64,000 nt of DNA from NCBI RefSeq assembly GCF_011077955.1, contig NZ_JAALBX010000001.1:528788-592787 (forward strand). Reading direction: 5' to 3'. The notes under the pieces are model-generated. The model saw only the letters and a program-made list of their open reading frames with translations, did no database searches and was not told where the DNA came from. Every line of letters begins with the position of its first letter. Positions within the stretch are counted from its first letter, which is position 1. This stretch comes from Citrobacter freundii (lineage in GTDB: Bacteria > Pseudomonadota > Gammaproteobacteria > Enterobacterales > Enterobacteriaceae). The position numbers and the translations under genes are program-made. Shown piece after piece: positions 51,742 to 63,059 of the stretch.

Positions 51742-51939
51742 GCGTACACGCAGTACGTGACCCGAGCGAGTACGGCCCAGGCACAAGCTGGCAAGTAAGC
51801 CAGGTCAGCGTACACGTAGTACCTGACCCGAGCGAGTACAGCCCAGGCACAAGCTGGCAAGTAAGCCAGGTCAGCGTACATGTAGTACCTGACCCGAGCG
51901 AGTGCAGCCCAGGCGCAAGCTGGCAAGTAAGCCAGGTCA
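51742..51939. repeat. tandem repeat array B, 3 units of 66 bp
   Basis: Units start at 51742, 51808 and 51874, each exactly 66 bp with about three differences between neighbours. Each begins GCGTACAYGYAGTACSTGAC and ends CTGGCAAGTAAGCCAGGTCA, in which CTGGC and GCCAG form a hairpin. The last three bases of unit 3 include the metH stop codon, so the array is the immediate 3' UTR of metH. The first ~44 bp of array A units align with the B unit, suggesting common origin. Confidence 0.92.
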
Positions 51940-54900
51940 GTCGGCGTCATAGCCGAGGTTCGGCGCCAACCACCGCTCCACCTCGGTGACCCCCATTCCT
52001 TTACGCTGCGCATAATCTTCTATTTGATCCCGTTGCAGTTGCGCTACGGCGAAGTATTTACTGTCGGGATGGCTGAAGTACCAACCTGATACCGAGGCAC
52101 CGGGCCACATGGCATAGGACTCGGTGAGTTTCATACCAATACGGGTTTCCACATCTAACAACTGCCAGATGACCGCTTTCTCAGTATGCTCCGGGCATGC
52201 CGGATAACCGGGCGCAGGGCGGATCCCCTGGTAGTTCTCGCGAATCAATTCGTCGTTACTGAGGTTCTCATTTGCGGCATAGCCCCAGTAAACTTTACGA
52301 ACCCGTTCATGGAGATATTCCGCGAACGCTTCCGCCAGACGGTCCGCGACAGCTTTAACCATGATTTTGTTGTAATCATCGTGCTGCGCATCAAACGCCT
52401 CGGCGAGAGCGTCTTCTTCCAGACCACCCGTGACCGCAAAAGCCCCCAGGTAATCCGCTTTGCCGCTCAGTTTCGGGGCCACGAAATCCGCAAGGCAGTA
52501 GTTGGCAAAGCCAACCTTTTCGGTTTGCTGACGCAGATGATGGCTTACCGCCAGCACATGGGTGCGGGTTTCATCACGATAAACTTCGATATCGTCGCCC
52601 ACGCGGTTAGCCGGGAATAAGCCCACCACACCGCGAGGGTTAAGGGATTTTTCCGCGCTTAACTTATCAAGCAAATCGTTGGCGTCTTTAAACAGGCGCG
52701 TCGCCTCTTCCCCAACCACGTCATCTTCCATAATGCGTGGGTATTTACCGGCCAGCGACCAGGTCATAAAGAACGGGGTCCAGTCGATGTAGTTACGCAA
52801 GGTTTCGATATTGGCCGTGACTTCCTGCACGCCCAGACGATGGGCAACCGGCGGCGTGTAACTTTCCCAGTCAAACGCCAGATCGTTTTCACGTGCCGCC
52901 TGTAAAGATACGGGCGGCGTGCGCGGTTTTTTACGCCCATGCTGAATACGCACGGTGTCGTACTCTTTACGCGTCCGCGCCACAAAGTCATCACGCAATG
53001 TATCGGAAAGCAGCGATGAAACCACGCCCACGGTACGCGAGGCGTTCTGTACGTAGACCGTCGGGCCGCTGTAGTTCTGTTCAATCTTCACGGCCGTATG
53101 CGCTTTGGAGGTGGTGGCGCCGCCTATCAGCAACGGCAGCGTAAAGCCCTGGCGCTCCATCTCTTTTGCGACGTTGACCATTTCATCCAGCGATGGGGTG
53201 ATCAAGCCAGAAAGCCCGATGATATCGGCATTCACTTCGCGCGCGGTTTTGAGGATTTTATCCGTCGGCACCATGACGCCAAGATCGATTATCTCGTAGT
53301 TATTGCACTGCAACACCACGCCGACGATGTTTTTACCGATGTCGTGAACATCACCTTTCACCGTCGCCAGCACAATTTTCCCGTTGGTCTTGCCCTGCTC
53401 TTTACTGGCGTTAATAAATGGCTCAAGCCAGGCCACCGCTTGTTTCATAACGCGCGCGGATTTCACCACCTGCGGCAGGAACATTTTTCCTTCGCCAAAC
53501 AGATCGCCCACCACGTTCATGCCCGCCATGAGCGGCCCTTCAATCACATCAATCGGGCGCGCCGCCTGTAGCCGCGCCTCCTCGGTATCTGCTTCAATAA
53601 ACTCGGTGATGCCTTTTACCAGGGAATACTCCAGCCGTTTAGCCACTTCCCAACTGCGCCATTCAGCCTGCTGGGCATTGGCGCCATCATCGCTTTTACT
53701 GCCCCGGTACTTTTCAGCAAGTGTCAGCAGCCGCTCGGTGCCATCTGAACGACGGTTTAGGATCACATCCTCAACCGCGTCACGTAAATCCGCAGGCAAA
53801 TCGTCATAAATCGCCAGTTGCCCGGCGTTAACGATGCCCATGTCCATGCCGTTGCGAATGGCGTAATAAAGAAACACTGCGTGAATGGCTTCGCGCACCG
53901 GGTCGTTGCCGCGAAACGAAAACGACACGTTCGACACGCCGCCGGAAATCAATGCATGCGGCAGTTCCCGTTTGATGTCTTCACAGGCGCCGATAAAGTC
54001 TTGCGCATAATTATTGTGCTCCTCAATACCCGTCGCCACGGCAAAGATATTGGGGTCAAAAATGATGTCTTCGGGCGGGAATCCGACGTCTTTAGTGAGG
54101 ATGTGATAGGCCCGGCGGCAAATTTCAATTTTACGCTCGCGGGTGTCGGCCTGGCCGATTTCATCAAACGCCATGACCACCATGGCGGCACCGTAGCGGC
54201 GCACCAGCTTCGCATGATGAATGAAAGTCTCCACGCCCTCTTTCATGGAAATGGAGTTAACAATGCCTTTACCCTGGATGCACTGCAGGCCTTTCTCTAT
54301 GACATCCCATTTCGAGGAGTCGATCATGACAGGTACGCGGGCAATATCAGGCTCACCGGCAATCAGATTGAGAAAACGCACCATCGCCGCTTCGGCATCG
54401 AGCATCCCTTCATCCATATTGATATCGATGATTTGCGCGCCGCTCTCTACCTGCTGCAACGCGACTTCCAGCGCTTCGTTATATTTTTCCTCTTTGATGA
54501 GGCGTTTGAATTTGGCAGAGCCGGTCACGTTAGTCCGCTCGCCTACGTTCACGAACAGGCTGTCCGCGCCGATGTTGAGCGGCTCAAGACCGGCAAGGCG
54601 GCAGGCCACGGGAATATCGGGCAGTTTACGCGGTGCAATGCCCTCTACGGCTTTGCTCATGGCGGCGATATGCGCAGGCGTCGTGCCGCAGCAGCCGCCG
54701 ACGATATTTAAGAAGCCCGACTGCGCCCATTCGCGGATTTGGGTAGCCATCACGTCGGCATCCAAATCGTATTCGCCAAAGGCGTTAGGCAACCCTGCGT
54801 TGGGGTGTGCGGTCACATAGCATTCCGCCACCCGCGATAATTCCGCCACATACTGGCGCAGTTCATCCGGTCCCAGCGCACAGTTAAGGCCAAAAGACAG

Positions 54901-55620
54901 CGCATCGGCGTGGCGCAGCGAGTTGTAGAACGCCTCGGTCGTTTGACCGGAAAGCGTACGGCCTGACGCATCGGTGATAGTGCCGGAAATCATAATCGGC
55001 AGCTCAACACCCAGCGCTTCGAATTCGGTTTTCACCGCGAAAATCGCGGCCTTGGCGTTCAGGGTGTCGAAAACGGTTTCGATCAGGATCAGGTCCGAAC
55101 CGCCTTCCACCAGCGCCCGGGTGGACTCCCGATAGGCGTCCACCAGTTGGTTAAAGGTGACGTTGCGAAATGCCGGATCGTTGACGTTCGGAGAAATTGA
55201 CGCGGTACGGTTGGTAGGGCCAAGCACGCCTGCCACATAGCGCGGTTTTTCCGGCGTACGCGCCGTCCACTCATCCGCGCAAGCGCGCGCCAGGCGCGCG
55301 GCCTCATAGTTAATTTCTGCCGACAGCGATTCCATATGGTAATCGGCCATCGCGATCGTGGTGGCGTTGAAGGTATTGGTTTCAACGATGTCAGCGCCCG
55401 CTTCAAAATAGGCGTAATGGATAGCGGCGATGATGTCCGGTTTCGTCAGGACCAGCAGGTCGTTATTGCCTTTGAGATCGGAAGCCCAGTCGGCAAAGCG
55501 CTCGCCGCGATAATCCGCTTCTTCAAGACGATAGCTCTGGATCATGGTTCCCATGCCGCCATCAAGCACCAGAATACGTTCATTCAACTGCTGGAGCAGT
55601 TTTTCTCTGTTATTAGTCAC
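51937..55620 (-). CDS. metH: cobalamin-dependent methionine synthase
   Basis: MetH transfers the methyl group of methyltetrahydrofolate to homocysteine through methylcobalamin. The 1227-residue product equals E. coli MetH and has all modules: homocysteine/zinc domain (1-~325; FGLNCALGP and [11 protein letters not shown] cysteines), pterin domain (~355-615), cobalamin cap and Rossmann domains (~650-895; [14 protein letters not shown] with the cobalt-ligand His) and the reactivation SAM domain (~900-1227; [12 protein letters not shown]). Its stop codon sits at the edge of the 66-bp tandem repeats. Confidence 0.97.
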   Translation of the reverse strand: MTNNREKLLQQLNERILVLDGGMGTMIQSYRLEEADYRGERFADWASDLKGNNDLLVLTKPDIIAAIHYAYFEAGADIVETNTFNATTIAMADYHMESLSAEINYEAARLARACADEWTARTPEKPRYVAGVLGPTNRTASISPNVNDPAFRNVTFNQLVDAYRESTRALVEGGSDLILIETVFDTLNAKAAIFAVKTEFEALGVELPIMISGTITDASGRTLSGQTTEAFYNSLRHADALSFGLNCALGPDELRQYVAELSRVAECYVTAHPNAGLPNAFGEYDLDADVMATQIREWAQSGFLNIVGGCCGTTPAHIAAMSKAVEGIAPRKLPDIPVACRLAGLEPLNIGADSLFVNVGERTNVTGSAKFKRLIKEEKYNEALEVALQQVESGAQIIDINMDEGMLDAEAAMVRFLNLIAGEPDIARVPVMIDSSKWDVIEKGLQCIQGKGIVNSISMKEGVETFIHHAKLVRRYGAAMVVMAFDEIGQADTRERKIEICRRAYHILTKDVGFPPEDIIFDPNIFAVATGIEEHNNYAQDFIGACEDIKRELPHALISGGVSNVSFSFRGNDPVREAIHAVFLYYAIRNGMDMGIVNAGQLAIYDDLPADLRDAVEDVILNRRSDGTERLLTLAEKYRGSKSDDGANAQQAEWRSWEVAKRLEYSLVKGITEFIEADTEEARLQAARPIDVIEGPLMAGMNVVGDLFGEGKMFLPQVVKSARVMKQAVAWLEPFINASKEQGKTNGKIVLATVKGDVHDIGKNIVGVVLQCNNYEIIDLGVMVPTDKILKTAREVNADIIGLSGLITPSLDEMVNVAKEMERQGFTLPLLIGGATTSKAHTAVKIEQNYSGPTVYVQNASRTVGVVSSLLSDTLRDDFVARTRKEYDTVRIQHGRKKPRTPPVSLQAARENDLAFDWESYTPPVAHRLGVQEVTANIETLRNYIDWTPFFMTWSLAGKYPRIMEDDVVGEEATRLFKDANDLLDKLSAEKSLNPRGVVGLFPANRVGDDIEVYRDETRTHVLAVSHHLRQQTEKVGFANYCLADFVAPKLSGKADYLGAFAVTGGLEEDALAEAFDAQHDDYNKIMVKAVADRLAEAFAEYLHERVRKVYWGYAANENLSNDELIRENYQGIRPAPGYPACPEHTEKAVIWQLLDVETRIGMKLTESYAMWPGASVSGWYFSHPDSKYFAVAQLQRDQIEDYAQRKGMGVTEVERWLAPNLGYDAD

Positions 55621-55776
55621 TCTTACTCCCGGCTTATTATTCAGCCCTGTCAGGCCATGTGTTCATACTGGCACACTCTGCCATAGGCGAGAAGTCACAG
55701 GATGGCAACATGAGAGATGTTCATTCATAAATGCGTAACATGTACTTTTTTCATGAAAACGCCCGGGAAGTGAGGG

Positions 55777-55793
55777 CACTCATCCGATCAGTT
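55777..55793. promoter_or_regulatory. FadR-like site upstream of iclR
   Basis: CACTCATCCGATCAGTT resembles the FadR operator (AACTGGTCNGACCNGTT) in the imperfect form known at E. coli iclR, where FadR activates. It lies just ahead of a TATACT -10 at 55809-55814. Confidence 0.6.
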
Positions 55794-55821
55794 TATCCAG
55801 GGTTGCATTATACTCAAATAA

Positions 55822-55839
55822 AACGAAAACTATTTCCAC
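55822..55839. promoter_or_regulatory. IclR autoregulatory site candidate
   Basis: The sequence GAAAACTATTTCCAC resembles the IclR box (TGGAAATNATTTCCA) in its right half. It lies between the iclR -10 and ribosome site, consistent with autorepression. Confidence 0.5.
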
Positions 55840-55861
55840 GATACAGAAAAAGGAGACACCC

Positions 55862-56698
55862 ATGGTTGCCGCCGTTCCCGCTAAACGTGGAAAGAAACCT
55901 CGTACTGCCGCTGCCGCCGCCGCGCCGCAGGTTACCGGCCAGGTACAGTCGCTGACACGCGGGCTAAAGCTCCTTGAATGGATTGCCGAATCGAACGGCA
56001 GCGTCGCCCTCACTGAACTCGCGCAACAGGCGGGGCTGCCGAATTCAACGACACACCGCCTGTTGACCACCATGCAGCAGCTTGGGTTTGTTCGTCAGGT
56101 TGGTGACTTAGGGCACTGGTCGATTGGCGCACATGCCTTTATCGTGGGAAGCAGTTTTTTACAAAGCCGTAATTTGCTGGCGATTGTTCATCCCATGTTA
56201 CGCAAGCTGATGGAAGCCTCTGGTGAGACGGTGAATCTGGCCGTACTGGATCAAAGCGATCATCAGGCGATTATTATCGATCAGGTTCAGTGTACCCAGC
56301 TTATGCGTATGTCCGCCCCAATCGGCGGTAAATTGCCGATGCACGCCTCCGGCGCCGGCAAAGCATTTCTGGCGCAGCTTCCCGAAGATGACGTGACCGC
56401 ATTGCTGCACCGTAAAGGGCTGCACGCGTATACCCACGCCACGCTGGTTTCCCCGGCTCATCTGAAAGAGGACCTGGCACAAACCCGTAAACGCGGTTAT
56501 TCCTTCGATGATGAAGAACATGCACTGGGTTTACGATGCGTAGCCTCGTGTATTTATGATGAGCACAACCAGCCGTTTGCCGCCATTTCTATTTCCGGCC
56601 CGATTTCCCGCATTACCGACGACCGGGTGACGGAGCTTGGCGCACTGGCTATCAAAGCCGCAAAAGAAGTGACGCTGGCCTATGGCGGCGTGCGTTAA
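55862..56698 (+). CDS. iclR: IclR repressor of the glyoxylate operon
   Basis: IclR represses aceBAK and responds to glyoxylate and pyruvate. The 278-residue product has an Ala-rich N-terminal tail (RTAAAAAAPQ), a winged helix-turn-helix at ~30-90 (VALTELAQQAGLPNSTTHRL) and the IclR effector domain (~105-270; MHASGAGKAFLAQLPEDDV, LGLRCVASCIYDEHNQPFAAISISGP). GGAG precedes the ATG. It converges on aceK across a shared hairpin. Confidence 0.97.
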   Translation: MVAAVPAKRGKKPRTAAAAAAPQVTGQVQSLTRGLKLLEWIAESNGSVALTELAQQAGLPNSTTHRLLTTMQQLGFVRQVGDLGHWSIGAHAFIVGSSFLQSRNLLAIVHPMLRKLMEASGETVNLAVLDQSDHQAIIIDQVQCTQLMRMSAPIGGKLPMHASGAGKAFLAQLPEDDVTALLHRKGLHAYTHATLVSPAHLKEDLAQTRKRGYSFDDEEHALGLRCVASCIYDEHNQPFAAISISGPISRITDDRVTELGALAIKAAKEVTLAYGGVR

Positions 56699-56706
56699 AA
56701 ATGAGA

Positions 56707-56728
56707 CCGCCTCCCGTTCAGGAGGCGG
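56707..56728 (-). terminator. terminator between iclR and aceK, containing the aceK stop
   Basis: CCGCCTCC-cgttca-GGAGGCGG forms an 8-bp GC stem. On the minus strand it is followed after five bases by TTTTT. The aceK stop codon (56718-56720) lies in the loop, and the iclR stop lies nine bases before the stem. Confidence 0.75.
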
Positions 56729-58469
56729 CAACATCGGCGGAGTGAGGCGCGTAGCGCAGACAAAAACGCTGTCGTCGTCGGTAGGCATACACATCCTCGA
56801 CGTGCCCTTTCCGGATACGCTCCTGTAAGGCGCGCCAGTACTGCGCCTGAAACAACTCGGCGTGCATCTCCTCAAAAAGCGGTTTGATGCGCGGATCGGC
56901 GCATAGCCAGTGGCGAAATTCCTCGGGAAAGACATCGCCCGGCGCAACGCTGTACCACGGTTCTGACGCCATCTCATCTTCAGGATAACGCGGCGGGGGA
57001 ATGTCGCGGAAATTCACCTCGGTCATGTAGCAAATTTCGTCGTAATCATAAAACACTACCCGGCCGTGACGGGTGACGCCAAAGTTTTTAAACAGCATAT
57101 CGCCGGGGAAAATATTAGCGGCCGCCAACTGGCGGATGGCGTTGCCATACTCTTCAATAGCATCCCGTAATTGCTGCCCTTGCACCTGCTCCAGCCAGAT
57201 ATTCAGCGGCACCATGCGCCGTTCAATATAGAGATGGCGAATGGCGATTTTATCGCCCAGATCGGTAATTTTTTGTGGCGCTTCCTGCAATAGCAGCGCC
57301 ATCAAGGCCGGATCGATTTGGCGTTTTTCCAGTACGAAATTTTCAAATTCCTGGGTATCCGCCATTCGTCCGACGCGGTCATGTTCTTTTACTAATTGAT
57401 AGCAGGCGCGTACATGCGCTTCATCCATCTCTTTTTGTGGGGCGAATTTGTCTTTAATGATTTTGAAAACGCGGTCAAATCCGGGCAAGGTGAACACCAG
57501 CATCACCATGCCGCGAATACCCGGCGCTTCGATAAATTGCTCATCGCTTTGCGCGAGATAGTTCAGGTATTCGCGATAACTTTCCGTTTTGCCATGTTTC
57601 TGGCAGCCAATCGCCATATACAGTTCAGCGGTGGTCTTACCGGGTAAAATGTCGCGCAACCACTCCACCAGCGCGGCGGGCAATGGCGCATACACCATAA
57701 AGTAGGAGCGCGCGAAGCCAAACACGATACTGGCCTCCGCAGGGCGCGTTAAGCAGGTGTCGATAAACAGCTCGCCTTCGTTGCTGCGGTGAATGGGCAA
57801 CAGGAACGGCAGCGTACCGGACGGCAGCACCAGCTTCGCCACCAGCCACGCGGCTTTATTGCGATAGAACAATTCGTTGGCGACCTGTAAATGCACTTTA
57901 TCCAGCATCGCTTCACCCAGCGTTTCGGTGAGATGACTAATGATATAGCCCACATCACGCGCCAAATCCTGCCAGGGCAATCGCAGCGGCATATCTTTTA
58001 ATAAACGCGTCAGTAGCGCAGGCCAACCCTGCTTAGGGTAGAAGTCTTTCGCCAGCGGGCGAGGGATGGTGCGAAATCGCCTTTCCGGTTGCGAGCTGAA
58101 TATAAACAGCCGTTCCGGCGTCAGCGACTGATGATCAAACAACCGGCAATATACCGAATTAAAAAAACTTTCGGCAATTTCAAAACGGGGATATTCCGGC
58201 AGTAACTCGGTGTAATGCTGTTTAACCCGCAATAAGAAATCGGGGTCGGTGCTTTTGCCATTGGTGATACAGCGCAATTGTTCTACCACCAGGCCGACGT
58301 GATGATCGTAGAGGTGGATACGCTTTTTCATGGCCTGCTGCACGGCCTGCCAGTCTGCCTGCTCGAAGCGCTGTTGCGCTCCGGAAGTCACTTCAAGAAA
58401 ACGACCATACTGCGCATCAAACCCTTGCAGAATGGTTTGCGCAATCAACAATTCCAGGCCACGCGACAT
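56718..58469 (-). CDS. aceK: isocitrate dehydrogenase kinase/phosphatase
   Basis: AceK phosphorylates and dephosphorylates isocitrate dehydrogenase, diverting isocitrate to the glyoxylate shunt. The 583-residue product (E. coli 578) has the regulatory N-terminal domain and a kinase-like domain from ~310 with [13 protein letters not shown] and the [28 protein letters not shown] catalytic segment. It is the third gene of aceBAK. A hairpin between aceA and aceK (58480-58525) probably lowers its expression relative to aceA. Confidence 0.96.
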   Translation of the reverse strand: MSRGLELLIAQTILQGFDAQYGRFLEVTSGAQQRFEQADWQAVQQAMKKRIHLYDHHVGLVVEQLRCITNGKSTDPDFLLRVKQHYTELLPEYPRFEIAESFFNSVYCRLFDHQSLTPERLFIFSSQPERRFRTIPRPLAKDFYPKQGWPALLTRLLKDMPLRLPWQDLARDVGYIISHLTETLGEAMLDKVHLQVANELFYRNKAAWLVAKLVLPSGTLPFLLPIHRSNEGELFIDTCLTRPAEASIVFGFARSYFMVYAPLPAALVEWLRDILPGKTTAELYMAIGCQKHGKTESYREYLNYLAQSDEQFIEAPGIRGMVMLVFTLPGFDRVFKIIKDKFAPQKEMDEAHVRACYQLVKEHDRVGRMADTQEFENFVLEKRQIDPALMALLLQEAPQKITDLGDKIAIRHLYIERRMVPLNIWLEQVQGQQLRDAIEEYGNAIRQLAAANIFPGDMLFKNFGVTRHGRVVFYDYDEICYMTEVNFRDIPPPRYPEDEMASEPWYSVAPGDVFPEEFRHWLCADPRIKPLFEEMHAELFQAQYWRALQERIRKGHVEDVYAYRRRQRFCLRYAPHSADVAAS

Positions 58470-58530
58470 AGCACTCTCCGTCTGGGATCGCAGCCGGCCC
58501 TCTCCCGATAGAAGAAGGCCGACCGTGTTA

Positions 58531-59838
58531 TCAGAATTGTGATTCTTCCGTCGAACCCGTTAATGCCGTTACAGAAGACGTACCGCCCTGGATAATGGTG
58601 GTGACTTTATCGAAATAGCCGGTACCCACTTCTTGTTGATGGGATACGAAGGTATAGCCCTCTTTCGCGGCGGCGAATTCCGGCTCCTGAACCCGTTCAA
58701 CATAGTGCTTCATGCCTTCACCTTGCGCATACGCGTGCGCCAGGTTGAACATGTTGAACCACATGCTGTGAATACCGGCCAGCGTAATGAACTGGTATTT
58801 GTAGCCCATGTCCGACAGTTCCTGCTGGAAGGAAGCGATGGTGTTGTCATCGAGGTTTTTCTTCCAGTTAAACGACGGTGAGCAGTTGTAGGCCAGCAAT
58901 TTACCCGGGAATTTGGCGTGAATCGCGTCTGCGAAGCGACGAGCCTGCTCCAGATCGGGTTTGGAGGTTTCGCACCAGACCAGATCCGCGTACGGCGCGT
59001 AAGCCAGGCCGCGACTGATCGCTTGTTCAATACCTGCGTGAGTACGGAAGAAACCTTCCGAGGTACGTTCCCCGGAGATAAATTCGCGATCGTATTCGTC
59101 GCAATCGGAGGTGATCAAATCCGCAGCATCGGCATCGGTGCGGGCGATTAAGAGCGTCGGGACGCCCATCACATCCGCTGCAAGGCGCGCGGCAACCAGT
59201 TTCTGGATCGCTTCCTGCGTCGGCACCAGCACTTTACCGCCCATGTGACCGCATTTTTTCACCGAGGCCAGCTGATCTTCGAAGTGAACAGCCGCTGCAC
59301 CGGCTTCAATCATCGATTTCATCAACTCAAACGCATTCAACACACCGCCAAATCCAGCCTCGGCATCCGCCACGATCGGCAGGAAATAATCGACATAGCG
59401 CGGATCGCCCGGCTCAATATTGGATGCCCACTGGATCTGATCGGCGCGACGGAACGTGTTGTTGATGCGCTCGACCACCGCCGGCACCGAGTTGGCCGGA
59501 TACAGCGATTGATCCGGATACATGCTGGACGCAAGGTTTGCATCTGCCGCGACCTGCCAGCCGGACAGATAAACGGCTTCAATCCCTGCCTTCGCCTGTT
59601 GCAGCGCCTGGCCGCCGGTCAGCGCGCCGAGGCTGTTGACGTAGCCCTTTTTCGACTCGCCATGCAGCAGACGCCACATTTTGGCGGCGCCCAGCTGCGC
59701 CAGCGTGCATTCCGGATTCACTGAACCGCGCAGTTTCACCACCTCTTCGGCGCTATACGGACGCGTGATCCCTTCCCAACGCGCCTGTTTCCACTCTTGT
59801 TCTAATTGTTCAATTTGTTGGGTACGAGTTGTAGTCAT
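58531..59838 (-). CDS. aceA: isocitrate lyase
   Basis: AceA cleaves isocitrate to succinate and glyoxylate. The 435-residue product from the ATG at 59838 (E. coli 434) has the catalytic [14 protein letters not shown] motif near residue 193 with the active-site Cys, and intact substrate segments ([20 protein letters not shown]). GGAG precedes this ATG; an in-frame ATG five codons upstream is the alternative. It lies 39 bp after aceB in the operon. Confidence 0.97.
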   Translation of the reverse strand: MTTTRTQQIEQLEQEWKQARWEGITRPYSAEEVVKLRGSVNPECTLAQLGAAKMWRLLHGESKKGYVNSLGALTGGQALQQAKAGIEAVYLSGWQVAADANLASSMYPDQSLYPANSVPAVVERINNTFRRADQIQWASNIEPGDPRYVDYFLPIVADAEAGFGGVLNAFELMKSMIEAGAAAVHFEDQLASVKKCGHMGGKVLVPTQEAIQKLVAARLAADVMGVPTLLIARTDADAADLITSDCDEYDREFISGERTSEGFFRTHAGIEQAISRGLAYAPYADLVWCETSKPDLEQARRFADAIHAKFPGKLLAYNCSPSFNWKKNLDDNTIASFQQELSDMGYKYQFITLAGIHSMWFNMFNLAHAYAQGEGMKHYVERVQEPEFAAAKEGYTFVSHQQEVGTGYFDKVTTIIQGGTSSVTALTGSTEESQF

Positions 59839-59877
59839 GTGCAGATGCTCCATAGGGTAGTTATGAGTAAGGGGTGA

Positions 59878-61476
59878 TTACGCCAGTAAGCGGTAGCCCG
59901 GCAGGGTCAGGAAGTCGACCAGTTCGTCGGAGGTGGTGATTTCCTCCATCAGACGCGCCGCATCCACAAAGCGACCGTGGCTGAAGCGATGTTCGCCAAG
60001 CTCCTCCTGAATGACTTGCATCTCTTCGGCCAGCATCTGGCGGAACAGCGCTTTGGTAACCGGTTTGCCATTGCTGAGCGTTTTCTCGTGATGGATCCAC
60101 TGCCAGATGGAGGTGCGGGAAATTTCCGCCGTGGCAGCATCTTCCATCAGACCGTAGATAGGCACGCAGCCGTTGCCGGAGATCCAGGCTTCGATATACT
60201 GCACGGCGACGCGGATATTGGCGCGCATCCCCTCTTCCGTACGCTCACCGGGGCATGGCTCAAGCAGGTCAGACGCGGTAATCGGCGCATCTTCTTCACG
60301 GGTGACGTGAAGCTGGTTTTTATTGCTGCCGAGCGCTTTATTGAAGACATCCATCACGGTATCGCCGAGGCCCGGATGCGCAATCCAGGTGCCGTCGTGG
60401 CCGTTGCTCGCTTCAAGCTCTTTGTCGGCTTTCACTTTATTCAGCACCCAATTGTTGCGCTCAGTGTCTTTGCTGGGAATGAACGCCGCCATACCGCCCA
60501 TGGCAAAAGCGCCGCGACGATGACAGGTTCTGATAAGCAGGCGCGAATAGGCATTCAGGAACGGTTTTTCCATCGTCACGCTTTGGCGATCGGGTAATAC
60601 ACGATCAGGATGGTTTTTTAATGTTTTGATATAGCTGAAAATGTAGTCCCAGCGTCCGCAGTTCAGGCCAACGATGTGATCGCGCAGAGCATGAAGAATT
60701 TCATCCATCTGAAATACTGCTGGCAGGGTTTCAATCAGCAATGTGGCTTTAATGGTGCCGCGCGGCAGGTCGAAGCGATCTTCTGCGAAGCTAAACACCT
60801 CACTCCACCAGGCCGCTTCCTGCCATGACTGGGTTTTCGGCAAATAGAAGTACGGACCACTGCCTTTCGCCAGCAGGGCGTCCACGTTGTGGAAGAAGTA
60901 GAGCGCGAAATCAAACAGGCTGCCGGGGATAGCTTCGCCATGCCAGGTCACATGCTTTTCAGGCAAATGAAGCCCACGTACGCGGCAAATCAGGACTGCC
61001 GGGTCCGGTTTGAGTTGATAGATTTTACCGGCTTCATTAGTCCAGGAAATCGTGCCGCGGATGGCGTCGCGCAGGTTAATTTGCCCCTCAATGACTTTGC
61101 TCCAGCTGGGTGCCAGGGAGTCCTCAAAATCCGCCATAAATACTTTCACATTGGCATTCAGGGCGTTAATCACCATTTTGCGCTCAACCGGCCCGGTTAT
61201 CTCGACGCGACGATCCTGCAAATCCTCCGGAATACCGCGGATAGTCCAGTCTGATTCTCTAATGGAAGCGGTTTCCGAAATGAAGTCTGGCAACGTGCCG
61301 CTGTCAATTTTTGCCTGGACCTTCACACGTTCGGCAAGGAGCTGGTTGCGTTTGGCCGTAAAGCGGCTGACCAGTTCAGAAAGGAACTCCACCGCTTCCG
61401 GTGTTAAAACTTCACGATCCAGATCGCCAAAAGGCTGTTCGAAAGTCAGATCGGTTGTCGTTGCCTGTTGTGTCAT
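59878..61476 (-). CDS. aceB: malate synthase A
   Basis: AceB condenses glyoxylate with acetyl-CoA to malate. The 532-residue product from the ATG at 61476 (E. coli 533) has RRVEITGPVERKMVINALN, VKVFMADFEDSLAP and the catalytic-Asp/CoA region NGCVPIYGLMEDAATAEISR near residue 445. The frame is open 27 codons earlier, but GAGGATCAAGAGC before ATG 61476 and the family start support the shorter form. It is the first gene of aceBAK. Confidence 0.97.
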   Translation of the reverse strand: MTQQATTTDLTFEQPFGDLDREVLTPEAVEFLSELVSRFTAKRNQLLAERVKVQAKIDSGTLPDFISETASIRESDWTIRGIPEDLQDRRVEITGPVERKMVINALNANVKVFMADFEDSLAPSWSKVIEGQINLRDAIRGTISWTNEAGKIYQLKPDPAVLICRVRGLHLPEKHVTWHGEAIPGSLFDFALYFFHNVDALLAKGSGPYFYLPKTQSWQEAAWWSEVFSFAEDRFDLPRGTIKATLLIETLPAVFQMDEILHALRDHIVGLNCGRWDYIFSYIKTLKNHPDRVLPDRQSVTMEKPFLNAYSRLLIRTCHRRGAFAMGGMAAFIPSKDTERNNWVLNKVKADKELEASNGHDGTWIAHPGLGDTVMDVFNKALGSNKNQLHVTREEDAPITASDLLEPCPGERTEEGMRANIRVAVQYIEAWISGNGCVPIYGLMEDAATAEISRTSIWQWIHHEKTLSNGKPVTKALFRQMLAEEMQVIQEELGEHRFSHGRFVDAARLMEEITTSDELVDFLTLPGYRLLA

Positions 61477-61582
61477 GCTCTTGATCCTCAATGTTGATCC
61501 AGTCCAGAAACTGCGCATTGCGAACGCGATCCCCCGTGGGTATTTTTCGTTCAGCACAACTAAGACTACTCAAACATTTTCT

Positions 61583-61602
61583 AAAATCAAAAACAATTTC
61601 CA
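61583..61602 (-). promoter_or_regulatory. IclR operator of aceBAK
   Basis: The minus strand reads TGGAAATTGTTTTTGATTTT, matching the E. coli aceB IclR site as I recall it. It lies about 105 bp upstream of the aceB start in an AT-rich region. Confidence 0.75.
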
Positions 61603-61682
61603 TTTTCAAATTAAAAACATATTAACTCTTTGTTTTATATGTGAAAAAAGTTAACTATTACTGAGAAGCGATTTTCAGAAAC

Positions 61683-61705
61683 AAAAAAGGCACCCGAAGG
61701 TGCCT
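61683..61705 (-). terminator. rho-independent terminator of metA
   Basis: On the minus strand AGGCACC-ttcg-GGTGCCT is followed by TTTTTTGT, about 20 bp after the metA stop. Confidence 0.9.
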
Positions 61706-61725
61706 GTGATAAGGTGCTGAAACGC

Positions 61726-62655
61726 TTAATCGAGCGTCGGATTCATATGCCGTAGATCGTATGGGGTTATCTGATAGACGTAATAATTGAGCCAGTTGGT
61801 GAATAACAAATTTCCATGGCTGCGCCAGGTCGCGCGGGGTTTATTTTGCGGATCGTTGCCTGGAAAATAGTTATAGGGCACGTCTGGCATTAACCCGGCC
61901 TCCACGTCACGGAAGTACTCACCGGCAAGGGTTTCTGCGTCATATTCAGGATGGCCCGTCACAAAAGCGATGCGCTTATCTTTGCTGCCAAAGAGATAGG
62001 CATCCCCCCCTTCCGATTCCGCGAGGATCTCTAAATCGGTATAGTCACGAATCAACGCCGCCGGGAAATCAGCATAACGCGAATGCGGCGCCAGAAAGGA
62101 GTCATCAAAACCTTTGGTGAGCAGCGCGTGGGGCTGCGTGATGTAATGCTCATATACACCGGAGAGCTTTTCCTGACGCGTTTGTTTTGGAATACCGTAG
62201 AGAATATTTAACGCAGCTTGTACCGCCCAACAAACAAACAGTGTGGACGTGACGTGCTCTTTCGCCCATTCCAGCACCTGTTTTATCTGTGGCCAGTAGG
62301 CAACATCATTAAATTCCACCAGGCCCAGCGGTGCGCCCGTCACAATTAATCCGTCAAAGTTCTCATGGGCAATATCTTCAAAATTACAGTAGAAGTTATT
62401 GAGATGTTCGCTCGGGGTATTACGAGACTCGCGCGAGTCTATGCGTAATAGCTGGATATCAAGCTGCAGCGGGGAGTTCGACAGCAATCTTAAGAACTGA
62501 TTTTCCGTCTCAATTTTTTTGGGCATTAAGTTTAAGATCAATACCTTAAGGGGTCGAATTTCTTGCACACTGGCGCGTGATGTCGTCATGACGAAGACAT
62601 TCTCTGCGCGCAAGAAATTTACCGCTGGCAACTCATCAGGTACCCGAATTGGCAT
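61726..62655 (-). CDS. metA: homoserine O-succinyltransferase
   Basis: MetA makes O-succinylhomoserine, the first committed step of methionine synthesis. The 309-residue product equals E. coli MetA. The class-I-amidotransferase-like nucleophile Cys is in [11 protein letters not shown] near residue 142, the catalytic His/Glu are in FVTGHPEYD near 235, and [15 protein letters not shown] is conserved. Tandem MetJ boxes precede it, so methionine repression is expected. Confidence 0.97.
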   Translation of the reverse strand: MPIRVPDELPAVNFLRAENVFVMTTSRASVQEIRPLKVLILNLMPKKIETENQFLRLLSNSPLQLDIQLLRIDSRESRNTPSEHLNNFYCNFEDIAHENFDGLIVTGAPLGLVEFNDVAYWPQIKQVLEWAKEHVTSTLFVCWAVQAALNILYGIPKQTRQEKLSGVYEHYITQPHALLTKGFDDSFLAPHSRYADFPAALIRDYTDLEILAESEGGDAYLFGSKDKRIAFVTGHPEYDAETLAGEYFRDVEAGLMPDVPYNYFPGNDPQNKPRATWRSHGNLLFTNWLNYYVYQITPYDLRHMNPTLD

Positions 62656-62666
62656 AACCTTATATC

Positions 62667-62698
62667 CTCACTGCATACGTTTAAACGTTTAGACATCC
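62667..62698 (-). promoter_or_regulatory. MetJ operator (tandem met boxes) of metA
   Basis: Four contiguous 8-mers on the minus strand, GGATGTCT-AAACGTTT-AAACGTAT-GCAGTGAG, resemble the met box AGACGTCT with the central two best. The array is nearly the same as at E. coli metA and lies directly upstream of the start codon. Confidence 0.88.
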
Positions 62699-63059
62699 AG
62701 ATGCCTGACAATAACCAGGATTGTGCAAAATGTCGAGCCTGCATGTGAAAGGTGAAAAAGTTTCACGAACGGGAAAGCATAGAACAAAAACGCATTTAGG
62801 CATGCTTTAGGCGTTATCGGTATCCAAAAGCATCTGTTGCCTGCGTCAGCGGAGAGGTTGTATTACCCGCTGCTGATTGATCTTCAAGAATATTTTAATG
62901 CCTGCTATGAATTTTGGCATAGCTTAAGTCGACATGGGTCGCGGCAGGACCAGTAGATGTGATGCAGCGGTGGGCGGTGATGACCGAAACGCCGGCTGAG
63001 GAACCGCCCGATCTGTATTATCTGGCCGACTAAATGGACTGCCGTATTCTGATGGAAGG

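Noticed and set aside
51332..51850. 172-codon minus-strand frame across the repeats, encoding repeated peptides
   Set aside because: Open only because both periods are multiples of three; no ribosome site, no start conserved between units and no known domain.
51371..51939. Tandem repeats considered as a CRISPR array
   Set aside because: Units are contiguous, without unique spacers separating short repeats; unit lengths of 123 and 66 bp and the absence of cas genes exclude CRISPR.
55621..55861. Cobalamin riboswitch or MetR site at metH
   Set aside because: No B12-box-like sequence and no clean MetR palindrome could be seen in the metH upstream region.
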